Assembly: GCA_017305555.1 (NCBI GenBank)
Contig: JAFKKM010000052.1
Location: 1 to 43,933, forward strand
Length of the DNA: 43,933 bases
Reading direction: 5' to 3'
DNA from: Hyphomicrobiales bacterium
GTDB lineage: Bacteria > Pseudomonadota > Alphaproteobacteria > Rhizobiales > Xanthobacteraceae
The notes under the pieces were generated by a model. The model did not search any database and was not told where the DNA came from. It was given only the letters and a program-made list of their open reading frames with translations. Of the stretch, positions 7,576-14,958 are shown in pieces. The stretch's first letter is position 1, and each line of letters begins with the position of its first letter. Made by a program: the position numbers and the translations under genes.

Positions 7576-8677
7576 TTAAGCGGTCTTACAGGTGATCTTG
7601 CGAAGCGCGGCCGGCTGCACCACAGCGCCGCCGACGCGACGGGTCGCGTGAATGCGGGTGATACCGGTATTCGCCAGAAAGTACGGGTTAACGAGGATCG
7701 AAAGCTCGACACGATCGATAATGCGGTAACCGGTCGCGATGTCGCCAAAGACGATTGGCGTTGCACCCGCGCCGATGTCATCCATGTCCGGACATTCCCG
7801 GTTGCCAGAGATAAACGCCGGTGGTTCCGTCTTTCAGCTTGCGAACCGCTGCGAGCGTCTTGCCGTTCATCAACCAAGCGCCGCGACCGCGATAACCAGC
7901 GGGCAGCGAATACATGGCATCAATCAAAAGATCAGCGGGATTGGTGCCGAGCGTTGCGGCGTTGCCGGTCGGAACAACCGTTACACCGGCAGCGGTCAAC
8001 AAACCTTCCGGCTGCAACGCGCCCTCGCCCTTTAGGAACCCAAAACCTTCCTTCAAGCCAAAGTCTTCCGCCAGCGCCATGCGAACTTCGGCCATCGCCG
8101 CCGGCCCATCGGCCAAAAGCTGGTTGCTGATATCAACAAACGTGTTGATTTCGCACGTCGCGATTTCCAACTGACCGAACGATGGATTGCTCGCTTCCGA
8201 TGCTTGAGTCTCGCCTTTCCACTTCGCATTGGTGCCGGTGAGCCGCTTCGGATAGATCACAGATGGCGCGATTGTGGTGCGAACGGTCGCAAGACTGCGA
8301 ATTGGAGAATACTCAACCAAGTCGCGAATGAACTCCGTAGAAAGCTCATTCGGTGCGAGATAGCCGCCCTGCGGATCACTGGAAACAACCAGCGTCTTAA
8401 GCGTATCAGCGCCGATACGGTTGCCGTTCTGAAGATATTCGCTGAACGCTTTGCGCTCAATCTCAGCGTCGGAATCGTTGTCGTTCGCAGCGCCGACGCC
8501 GGGACGCGCCGCCTTGGCTTCCAGCTTGTCGAGTCGGTCGGCAAGTTTCTGGTTGTCGTTCGCCGCGCCGGTCAGCTTGGCGTCAACGCTGGTCTGAAAT
8601 TCATTCAGCGCCTTGGTAACAAGCTCAGCCGGATCGGCATCGGCTTCCTTAAACTCAAGATTCAAGTTGCGAGACAT
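7576..8677 (-). pseudogene. HK97-type major capsid protein, broken by an internal out-of-frame deletion
   Basis: Two frames together encode one HK97 gp5-like capsid protein. The first, from ATG 8677, gives 299 residues: an N-terminal delta/scaffold helix (KLADRLDKLEAKAA), the maturation region, SSDPQGGYLAPNELSTEFI and the long spine up to GTTGVYLWQPG, then stops at 7778. The C-terminal domain resumes in another frame at ECPDMDDIGAGATPIVFGD and ends RRVGGAVVQPAALRKI at 7576. Intact relatives have about 15-20 residues (Q-x-x-T-L-L-G-x-P-V type) between WQP and the DM-x-D-I block. These are absent, so an internal deletion that shifts frame is more likely than one miscalled base. The lesion is near 7783-7800. 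Confidence 0.85.
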
Positions 8678-8692
8678 AGAGGGGACGTTTCC

Positions 8693-9199
8693 TTACTTGG
8701 AGAAATGGGCCGCAGCCCGGTTAAGGGCTGCCGCGATTGCGGAAGCCAAATCGAATTGCTTAGCGCCGGTAACACGCGCCTTGGGGTGAGCCGGATTGCG
8801 AACTAGAGAGACTTCGACCAAATCGAGGTTCGAAATGACGCGATTTCGGCCGCTCTGTTTCGCTTCGATGGTGCGGAATCCGATCGATAGTCCGCCGATC
8901 AAACCCGATTGCACCATTGAGCGGATGCTACGGGAGCGCGGACGATCCAGATGCAACATTCCCTTTACGGTCAGCGCGTCATTCGTCGCCGTGATTTCGG
9001 ACCACGTACCGGCAATATCGGTAGGGTCATGCTGGAACAAGATCGGCAAATCTGCGGGGATCGAACCGAAAGCGCCTTTGCCGATAACGTCGCCGACGCT
9101 ATCAGGCTCAGCAAACACCCACGCATTACCGGTGATCTCGCCAGCCTCGTTAATGCCAAGCGATGCCTTAACTTCGATGATATCGAGTTGTGCCGCCAT
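8693..9199 (-). CDS. HK97-family prohead protease
   Basis: A 168-residue serine protease (U35/S78 type) that would cleave the capsid delta domain and other prohead proteins during maturation. The N-terminal strand I-T-G-N-A-W-V-F-A-E-P-D-S-V-G-D and KGAFGSI match the family. The catalytic His is in LFQHDPTDIAGTW and the catalytic Ser in GLIGGLSIGFRT. The segment ISNLDLVEVSLVRNPAHPKA supplies the E-V-S-L-V-x-x-P-A motif. The protein is intact. It lies 15 bases before the capsid gene, the normal order, and its ATG shares a base with the DUF2158 stop (TAATG). Confidence 0.92.
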   Translation of the reverse strand: MAAQLDIIEVKASLGINEAGEITGNAWVFAEPDSVGDVIGKGAFGSIPADLPILFQHDPTDIAGTWSEITATNDALTVKGMLHLDRPRSRSIRSMVQSGLIGGLSIGFRTIEAKQSGRNRVISNLDLVEVSLVRNPAHPKARVTGAKQFDLASAIAAALNRAAAHFSK

Positions 9200-9405
9200 T
9201 ACGCGCTCACCAACTCAAACGGCGCGAACGTACCACGATGCGCGATGCCATCGTGAAACCAGACCGTTTCAACCATGAAGTGATCGCCATTGACGCGGAT
9301 TCCGCGTCCGACCGTCATGACGGGGCCGCCAGATTTCAAACGGACGCTGTCGCCGCTATGAATTTGAACCTTGTCGCTGGTGTAGGTCTTAGGTGCTTTG
9401 TTCAC
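9199..9405 (-). CDS. DUF2158 (YodC-like) small protein
   Basis: A 68-residue protein with the DUF2158 pattern G-D-S-V-R-L-K-S-G-G-P-V-M-T-V near residues 18-32, then a single strand ending E-T-V-W-F-H-D-G and FAPFELVSA. The fold is a small SH3-like barrel. The molecular role of the family is unknown, although members are common in phage and plasmid regions. It uses a GTG start that overlaps the upstream stop (GTGA), and its stop overlaps the protease start, so it is embedded in the head operon. Confidence 0.8.
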   Translation of the reverse strand: MNKAPKTYTSDKVQIHSGDSVRLKSGGPVMTVGRGIRVNGDHFMVETVWFHDGIAHRGTFAPFELVSA

Positions 9406-9722
9406 TTCGATGCCTTTTCGTGTGGTTCGCCAAACCAGACGGTTTCAAGGATAGTGTTGGCGATTGGATAGGTTTCGGTGAAAGGTCGACCAGTCACATA
9501 GAGCGCGACAAGATCAGCGGCGCGCTTCGGATGCTCACCAGCGCCGATCAGTGCGAGCCGGATAGTCTCTGCAATGTCGGATTGGCTGAAATGCTTTACG
9601 AACACGCGATTACAAATCGTGCCGATAGTCGCGTTGCACTGAATCTGTAGCTCTTTGATCTCAGCAAGGTTGAGCGCGAAGTCGTGATCACCATCGCCAA
9701 AGAACAACGTTACAGGAGTCAT
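9402..9722 (-). CDS. GTA gp10-like protein (second copy)
   Basis: A 106-residue protein of the gene transfer agent gp10 / Phage_TAC_11 type. Its core is F-G-D-G-D-H-D-F-A-L-N-L-A-E-I-K-E-L, then TIGTICNRVFVKHFSQSDI, ETIRLALIGAGEHPKRA and LVALYVTGRPFTET. It aligns by eye with the copy at 1895-2266 through the F-x-L strand, the R-L-A-L-I-G-A-G helix and the R-P-F/L-x-E turn, with little identity elsewhere. Its place between portal and protease, far from the tape measure gene, is unusual for a tail chaperone. It overlaps both neighbours by 4 bases. Confidence 0.72.
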   Translation of the reverse strand: MTPVTLFFGDGDHDFALNLAEIKELQIQCNATIGTICNRVFVKHFSQSDIAETIRLALIGAGEHPKRAADLVALYVTGRPFTETYPIANTILETVWFGEPHEKASK

Positions 9723-10903
9723 TGTGCGACAACCCCAACAGCATTGGCAGGTGGTCGCAGCGTTTCTCCACCGGCGATTGGACCACGAGACTCAGCCGAG
9801 CGAACTTCGTTCGGTGTCAGCCAAGGTCCGCCAGTGGCTTTGGTGTAAGCCTCTGTGCGCTTCACGATATCGGCACGGACGAATGCGTCCGTCAGAAACT
9901 CCGCATGGTAGGTGGCGCGCTCATCTTCCTTGAACAGCTTCAAGCGAAGCTCGCCCTCCCATGCGGTAATCCAGCGCATGAGAGAGAAGTCGAGGAAGTC
10001 TTGGCGCATCTGTTCGGAATTGCTCCACGTCGCGCGACCAAGCTCATAGAGAATGTGAGGCGGGACGCGGAATAGCCGGGCGATTTCCTCAATCGCGAAT
10101 TTGCGAAGCTCAAGGAACTGACTATCAACGCTGGTCATGGTCATCGGTGACCATTCGGCATCGCCGGGAAGGACTGCCGTTCCGCCCATTTGGTCGGCGC
10201 TATGGGCAGCGGTCCATGCCGTCTTTGCCTTCAACAGCGCGTCGGGTGTCGCGTTGCCTTTCAGGCTCAGAACGCCAGACGGACGCGCCCCATTGGCGAA
10301 CAGCTTTGAAGCGTAGCGTTCGAGGATCAGCGCCAAGCCGATCACGTCGCGGCCATCAGCAACCAGCCCCCTGCCCGACAATGACGGCGACTGAAGATGG
10401 AGAACGTTTTCGCGGGCCACCTTCCGCTTGGTGCCATTCTCTTGGACTTCATATGCCGGTTCGCCGGATGAATAATCGACCGTGACGGTTGCGGGATTGA
10501 GCCGGTGAAGTTCGAGGGGTTTGTCTTCGGAGTTGCGGACGATCTGCGCGAAGCCGCCGTGGTGCAGCATCGCGTCGGCGGTCACCTGTTCACGGAACTG
10601 CGCCGCCGATGTCCAAGGGTTCGCGGCGTCATGGAGCAAGGGATAGGTGGGATGGTTGGTCGCCCGTTCCTTGCCGTCGCCAACCCGGTGAAGGGTATGG
10701 AGCGGCATAACGCCCAAGGTTTCGGCTACAGCGCCAACGGCGGCGCGGACGGGAGCACAGCGAATTGCGGTCGCGGGGGAAACGGTAATGCCGGCAGCGG
10801 ACGGGGTCGCGCCGAACTGCTCATAAAGCCATGCATCGGGATCAGCGATGCCGCTCTTAGTTTCAAGCCGAAAGAACTTTCGAACGTGGTCAGTAAGAGA
10901 CAA
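9719..10903 (-). CDS. HK97-family phage portal protein
   Basis: A 394-residue portal subunit, which forms the dodecameric DNA entry ring at the capsid vertex. The family pattern is clear: A-I-R-C-A-P-V-R-A-A-V near residue 45, Y-P-L-L-H-D-A-A-N-P, LHRLNPATVTV, ENVLHLQSPSLSG, then GVLSLKGNATPD, ELRKFAIEEIARLFRVPPHI and the long C-terminal TWSNSEQMRQDFLDFSLMRW. The protein is full length. The start is a TTG at 10903; no ATG fits and no strong ribosome binding site is seen. The 150 bases before it contain a possible leftward promoter (TTGACG near 11024) but this is weak. Confidence 0.93.
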   Translation of the reverse strand: MSLTDHVRKFFRLETKSGIADPDAWLYEQFGATPSAAGITVSPATAIRCAPVRAAVGAVAETLGVMPLHTLHRVGDGKERATNHPTYPLLHDAANPWTSAAQFREQVTADAMLHHGGFAQIVRNSEDKPLELHRLNPATVTVDYSSGEPAYEVQENGTKRKVARENVLHLQSPSLSGRGLVADGRDVIGLALILERYASKLFANGARPSGVLSLKGNATPDALLKAKTAWTAAHSADQMGGTAVLPGDAEWSPMTMTSVDSQFLELRKFAIEEIARLFRVPPHILYELGRATWSNSEQMRQDFLDFSLMRWITAWEGELRLKLFKEDERATYHAEFLTDAFVRADIVKRTEAYTKATGGPWLTPNEVRSAESRGPIAGGETLRPPANAVGVVAQ

Positions 10904-11056
10904 TAGAGAGGCTCACAATGCAGCGGGATTGCTGCCTTGCGACTGGTTGCGTCTCTATCTCTGTGAAAACGATCCGCGAAAGATTTAATCGTTTAGATCA
11001 TTTGTTGCGCAATTATGTTGCGTCAAAATTTCGGGCGGGTCAAGGCGGGCTCGGAA

Positions 11057-12310
11057 TTATTTCGACGTTTTCTCTTTGACGATCTCCCTTAACGCCCCTT
11101 CCCACTTCGTCAGCGCCTCTAACTTTACGCGAAGCCGCTCCGAATGGTTGTAGGTACGATTGAGTTTCGTCGGCATATGCCCAATCACGATCTCCGCGAT
11201 TTCGTCGAGCACGTCCAATTCGGACAAGCGGGTCCGAACGGTGCGGCGTAGGTCGTGATTCACCCATGGCGCAATGATCGCGTCGGGGTTGCCGGTCGCC
11301 TTGCGAAGCGCCTCTAGCATCTTGGCGTCAAGTCGGCCCTTCACCTTGTCGCCCATCGTCACCGCGCCGACGCCATCCAGCGAGAACACCCACGGGCATT
11401 TTTTCCAGCGCTTCACGGCCTTGATGATCGCCATCACGTCAGGGGTCAGCGGGACAACGTGGTCCCGGTCGCTCTTGAACCGGTCGGCCGGAATCGTCAG
11501 GGTTTCTTTCTCAAGGTCGATTTCGGACCATGACGCCCGCGCGATATCGTTGAGGCGCTGTCCGGTCAGCAACAGCACCCGGTAAACGTCGCGATAGACT
11601 TCCCCAAGATCAGCCGACGCCAACCAGAACGCCCTAATCTCTTGGTCGGTCAGGACGCGGTCCCTGCTCTGTCGCTCGCCAATAGCGATCTTCACCCGCT
11701 TGGGCCGGTACGGTGACGCGGGGATAAGCTCATCGTCGGCGCACCAATTGAGGAACGTCCCAATTTTCTGCGCCATGTTGAGCGCCTGTCGGGACGCGCC
11801 GCGATCATGGATCGCTTGAACCACGGCGAGGATATCGGCCATCGTGATCTCTTCGACGGGCTTCCCGCGCCAGACTGGCACGCACTCCCTATTAAAGTCC
11901 CGCTCATCGTCATCCACCTTGCGGATGCCATCCCGGCGACGGGTCTTGATGAAGCGATCTAGGACGGTCTCAAAGGCGCGCTCATTCTTCGCGGTCTCTA
12001 ATTTCGCTTGCTCGCGAGATTCCTCAATAAGGGCTTGCTGCGGATCGATACGCTTGCCGAGCAATTCCAACCATTCCCGGGCCGTGGTGCGGGCCGGCGC
12101 TAATTCCATCGCAGGGTACTCGCCAATGGTGCGACGGGTCGGATTCGAACTACCGGGATAGCGGCCTAGCAGGAAGTAAGACCGCTTTCCCTTGTCGGTG
12201 ACGCGGACGCCAAAATTCGGAATCACGGTGTCAAAGACTTCGTATCGGGTACCTTTCGGCGCGGGTTTGAGGGATCGGAGAAACCGGTCTGTGATGTTCT
12301 TGCGGGCCAT
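11057..12310 (-). CDS. int: Tyrosine-type prophage integrase with DUF4102 arm-binding domain
   Basis: A 417-residue site-specific recombinase of the CP4-57/P4 class. The N-terminal arm-binding domain (DUF4102 type) runs from ITDRFLRSLKPAPKG through R-T-I-G-E-Y-P-A-M. A core-binding helical domain follows, then the catalytic domain with TGQRLNDIARASW (first Arg), the beta-hairpin Lys in PADRFKSDRDHVVPL, HDLRRTVRTRL (His-x-x-Arg), IGHMPTK (His) and the nucleophile Tyr in NRTYNHSERLR. All catalytic residues are present. ATG 12310 is chosen because AAGGA sits 7 bases upstream; the longer in-frame start at 12352 would extend into putative arm sites. The gene reads into the prophage, next to its tRNA-Asn attachment site. 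Confidence 0.95.
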   Translation of the reverse strand: MARKNITDRFLRSLKPAPKGTRYEVFDTVIPNFGVRVTDKGKRSYFLLGRYPGSSNPTRRTIGEYPAMELAPARTTAREWLELLGKRIDPQQALIEESREQAKLETAKNERAFETVLDRFIKTRRRDGIRKVDDDERDFNRECVPVWRGKPVEEITMADILAVVQAIHDRGASRQALNMAQKIGTFLNWCADDELIPASPYRPKRVKIAIGERQSRDRVLTDQEIRAFWLASADLGEVYRDVYRVLLLTGQRLNDIARASWSEIDLEKETLTIPADRFKSDRDHVVPLTPDVMAIIKAVKRWKKCPWVFSLDGVGAVTMGDKVKGRLDAKMLEALRKATGNPDAIIAPWVNHDLRRTVRTRLSELDVLDEIAEIVIGHMPTKLNRTYNHSERLRVKLEALTKWEGALREIVKEKTSK

Positions 12311-12321
12311 TGAAAATCCTT

Positions 12322-12458
12322 GGGCAACACCCGGGGCAACATTCTCGCTCAAATTCGGCCACCAGATTTAAGGCCGAACCGGTTGATCGCTCTAGGGCAA
12401 CGCTGGGGCAACACTTTTGACGGAACCGCCATGTTGCCCGGTGTTACTCAAGGTAACA
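12322..12458 (+). promoter_or_regulatory. Candidate integrase arm-type site array and attP-side control region
   Basis: Two direct pairs of GGGCAAC occur at 12322/12334 and 12395/12406, each pair about one helical turn apart, and an inverted GTTGCCC lies at 12433-12439. An inverted repeat TGTTAC-N5-GTAACA follows at 12442-12458. The array lies between the integrase start and the tRNA-derived core, where tyrosine integrases bind arm sites and often repress their own promoter. The function is inferred from position and repetition. Confidence 0.6.
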
Positions 12459-12540
12459 GAGAAATTGAAATAAGCCAGTATTTATGGGCATTATTTGATA
12501 CGCGACGAACCGGCATGAAATGCCATGAAACACGGTCCAA

Positions 12541-12590
12541 ACCGGCTGTTAACCGGTTGGTCGCTGGTTCGAATCCGGCCCGGGGAGCCA
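12541..12590 (+). repeat. Prophage attachment core: 3' half of tRNA-Asn(GTT)
   Basis: The segment folds as the anticodon arm to CCA end of tRNA-Asn. It has anticodon stem ACCGG/CCGGT, loop CTGTTAA with anticodon GTT at 12548-12550, variable TGGTC, T arm GCTGG-TTCGAAT-CCGGC, acceptor strand CCGGGGA, then GCCA. No matching 5' half (a TCCCCGG acceptor strand and D arm) is found upstream. It is therefore the displaced tRNA end left by integration; the functional tRNA should lie at the left prophage end, outside the window. Confidence 0.85.
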
Positions 12591-12591
12591 T

Positions 12592-12924
12592 TCATTTATC
12601 CAACACATTGAAATAACAGTCGTTCTCGCGTTCGATGCGAGCGCGATCGTAAACTCGTTCATAATGCCTTGATGCACGCTTCAAAAAGACCGGTGGACTC
12701 GCTTGCATGACGTGGATCAGGCGGCGCCGTGCAATTCGAAGCGGACGCAGCTTCACGATGATACTCCAAAGCACTGATGCGGCCTGATGCCCTATGGGCT
12801 GGTTCGTGAACTCCGCGTCGATCACGGCGTCGTCGACCTCCAGCGCGGCGCGCACCTCATCGATCAAATCGATGGGTGGACACGACGGTCCGACGCAGCG
12901 TGCGTTTTTCGTGGCAAATGTCAA
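12592..12924 (-). CDS. Hypothetical protein next to the prophage junction
   Basis: A possible 110-residue protein read toward the attachment core from a TTG start at 12924. The middle part (PPIDLIDEVRAALEVDDAV and AEFTNQPIGHQAASVLW) has the regular look of real coding sequence, and the C-terminal part is basic. I recognise no family. Its last codons end two bases from the att core, so it may be the remnant of a longer gene or an accidental frame. The start and the coding status are both uncertain. Confidence 0.35.
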   Translation of the reverse strand: MTFATKNARCVGPSCPPIDLIDEVRAALEVDDAVIDAEFTNQPIGHQAASVLWSIIVKLRPLRIARRRLIHVMQASPPVFLKRASRHYERVYDRARIERENDCYFNVLDK

Positions 12925-13142
12925 AGAGAACGCCGACTGTCAGATCGAGATCGCAAACCAGCGATTCTAGGTTGAGCAACCGCTCGCTTGCTTTGGTGGC
13001 AGAAGGATCGTTTCTACTGGCGGTCTTCGTGTCGCCTCCGAACGTTCGGCCGCGACCCGCTTGTTACGGACCACAATCAGATGGTCGTCGAGGCTGGCAA
13101 CTCGGCTCCAATCTTAGGTGCCCGCTTGAAGGACGAGGAATT

Positions 13143-13466
13143 ATGCGGATCAAACTCGCGGCGCCGTTTGCCGTCTTAATCGCCCTCGTCACCACGGGCG
13201 CGAATGCTGGCGTTATCGATGATGCGAAAGCATCGGTCCGCCTTCACCTCGTTATTCCCGGCTCTGCAAAATTCGACAACCTCCACCCGCGAGGCGACTA
13301 CATTTGCGGCACCGTTAGCGCCAAGACCGCTGCCGGCGACTTCGTCGGCCCCAAGGTCATGATCTACAATACAAAGACCCAGCTTTCGACAATCGTGGAC
13401 GGGTCAGATATCTCCAGGTTGATGACCGACACGATGAAAAGAGACCTTGACCACGCTTGCTCCTAG
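13143..13466 (+). CDS. Small exported protein of unknown function
   Basis: A 107-residue protein with a clear signal peptide (MRIKLAAPFAVLIALVTTGA, cleavage probably after ANA). The mature part reads V-R-L-H-L-V-I-P-G-S-A-K-F-D-N-L then Y-I-C-G-T-V-S-A-K-T and G-D-F-V-G-P. This P-x-S-A-x-F ... C-G-x-V-x-A-K ... G-x-x-G pattern is one I know from small periplasmic proteins of unknown role in proteobacteria. Two Cys (in CG and near the C-terminal HACS) may form a disulfide. The ATG at 13143 has a GAGGA a few bases upstream; an in-frame upstream extension has no signal-peptide logic and is rejected. Confidence 0.75.
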   Translation: MRIKLAAPFAVLIALVTTGANAGVIDDAKASVRLHLVIPGSAKFDNLHPRGDYICGTVSAKTAAGDFVGPKVMIYNTKTQLSTIVDGSDISRLMTDTMKRDLDHACS

Positions 13467-13589
13467 TTCCTCCGCCTGGTTGAAAACGGCCCGAAAGCCA
13501 ATCGCCGGTCCGCATGTGCCGAACCAATTCCATGGACGCGCCGCGCCGCTGGCCGCTAGGATTGGAATCGGATGCACAGGGAGTCTCCG

Positions 13590-13802
13590 ATGAAGTTCGC
13601 TTGCACCATCATTCTCGCCACGCTGATCGCCGGCGTATCGCTTTCGGCCGATGCGGCGGGCACGCCGGAACAGCGCCGCGCCTGTCGCGCCGACGCCATG
13701 AAGTTCTGCCGCGAATTCGTTCCCAACGTGCGCAAGATCACCGCCTGCATGGAACACAACATGCGGCGGCTCAGCCCGGCCTGCCGTTCCCAATTCAAAT
13801 AA
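13590..13802 (+). CDS. Small cysteine-rich exported protein
   Basis: A 70-residue protein with a signal peptide (MKFACTIILATLIAGVSLSA, cleavage near ADA-AG) and a short mature domain. The mature domain has spaced cysteines: RRACRADAMKFCREFVPN, then KITACMEHNMRRLSPAC. The R-x-A-C ... F-C ... C-M/L-x-x-x-x-x-x-L-S-P-A-C pattern recurs in short secreted proteins of Bradyrhizobium relatives and in cysteine-rich repeat proteins. The role is unknown; two disulfides are plausible. ATG 13590 is preceded by GGAG. It lies 123 bases after another small exported-protein gene in the same direction. Confidence 0.8.
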   Translation: MKFACTIILATLIAGVSLSADAAGTPEQRRACRADAMKFCREFVPNVRKITACMEHNMRRLSPACRSQFK

Positions 13803-13932
13803 GGCGCGGGAACTGGCCGCCGCCCGCCCAATCTTAACCACGCCTTAAAATGCATGGTTAGCGTCCGGTTAATGAATAGGAGAACCCTGCCGCTTACGGT
13901 ACTCTAAGGGCCGATCAACCTGGACTGCTGCC

Positions 13933-14934
13933 GTGAACACCACCGTCATCGCGAAATCGGCGAAACTTGGCGACGACTGCGTGCGGGACATCCCGCGCCT
14001 TTTGACCAAGGAAGAGATCCGCAACCTGTCGCGGATCGACAGTCGCAAATTCACCCTCGCCATCATCGTCGAAATTCTGACCATCGCGGCGGCAATCGCG
14101 ATCAGCGAGACGTGGTGGCATCCGGCGATCTATTTCGTGGCGGTGATCATCATCGGCTCGCGGATCAACGGCCTCGGCGGCCTGATGCACGATGCCGCGC
14201 ATTATCGCGGCTACACCAACCGCACGATCAACGACATTGTCGGCGAGATCATCGCGCTGCCGACCACGGCCTCGATGGCCGGTTATCGCAACAGCCATTT
14301 CGCGCACCATCGCGAACTCAACAGCGAACGCGATCCGGACTGGACCCGCAACATCGGGCTGGAAGAATTCGAATTTCCGAAGCCGCGTCCGGGCATGGTG
14401 AAATACATCCTGCAATATCTCACCGGCCTGAAAATCTGGTCGGCGGTCACCGGCTTTCACAAGAACAAGGAGACCCGCGACATTCCGGCGATCGTCGCGC
14501 GGTCGCGGCTGGTATTCTTCGTCGCGCTGTTAGCTGCGTCGATCGCGTTCGGCTTCTGGAAGCAGTTGCTGCTTTACTGGATCGTACCGGTGATGACGGT
14601 GTTCGTCGCGATCCGTTACATCCGCAACGTCGCCGAGCATTATGCGGTCGAACACGAGAACGTGCTCAACGAGAGCCGCACCGTGCTGGCACCATGGTGG
14701 CAGCTTTACCTGATCGCGCCGTGGGGCTTGAACTATCACCTCGAGCATCACCTGTTTCCGGGTGTGCCCTGCTTCCGCCTTGCCGAACTGCATCGCCTGC
14801 TGATGACGCGCGAGCCGTTTCCACAACTCGCGCACGTCACCCACGGCTATTTCGGCGGGCTGTTGCGCGACTGCGCGACCCTGCCCGATCCGCATCCGGC
14901 CGCGACCGCGAGCAAGGCGGTCCCGGCCGAATAG
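13933..14934 (+). CDS. Fatty acid desaturase family protein (integral membrane di-iron enzyme)
   Basis: A 333-residue membrane enzyme with the three histidine boxes that hold the di-iron centre: HDAAH at residues 86-90, HFAHH at 122-126 and HLEHH at 269-273. Hydrophobic segments lie near 42-60 and 64-80, plus two between boxes 2 and 3 (LVFFVALLAASIAFGF and LLLYWIVPVMTVFVA). The Y-H-L-E-H-H-L-F-P-G-V-P ending of box 3 fits the acyl-lipid/fatty acid desaturase superfamily; hydroxylase or ketolase activity cannot be excluded. The start is a GTG at 13933 with weak ribosome binding site. It stands alone, so its substrate is not suggested by context. Confidence 0.88.
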   Translation: MNTTVIAKSAKLGDDCVRDIPRLLTKEEIRNLSRIDSRKFTLAIIVEILTIAAAIAISETWWHPAIYFVAVIIIGSRINGLGGLMHDAAHYRGYTNRTINDIVGEIIALPTTASMAGYRNSHFAHHRELNSERDPDWTRNIGLEEFEFPKPRPGMVKYILQYLTGLKIWSAVTGFHKNKETRDIPAIVARSRLVFFVALLAASIAFGFWKQLLLYWIVPVMTVFVAIRYIRNVAEHYAVEHENVLNESRTVLAPWWQLYLIAPWGLNYHLEHHLFPGVPCFRLAELHRLLMTREPFPQLAHVTHGYFGGLLRDCATLPDPHPAATASKAVPAE

Positions 14935-14958
14935 GCCTCGTTGCTTTGTCGCGGTCGT

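Larger units (their letters stand above)
1..12590. mobile_element. HK97/GTA-like prophage, right (integrase) end; probably defective
   Basis: A continuous leftward gene block runs from a tyrosine integrase to a tape measure protein cut by the left edge. It contains head, packaging and early tail genes of HK97 siphovirus type, mostly overlapping by 1-20 bases. Its right limit is a duplicated 3' half of tRNA-Asn at 12541-12590. The left attachment site, distal tail, lysis, replication and repressor genes are not in view. The major capsid gene has an out-of-frame deletion, so this copy probably cannot make particles. Base composition is visibly less GC-rich than the host genes to the right. The exact left limit is unknown. 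Confidence 0.92.

Noticed and set aside
7778-7800. Programmed frameshift in the capsid gene
   Set aside because: No slippery heptamer or downstream structure is visible, and residues expected in the family are missing, so deletion explains the data better.
12541-12590. Functional tRNA-Asn gene
   Set aside because: The 5' half with acceptor strand and D arm is absent, so it cannot be a complete tRNA.
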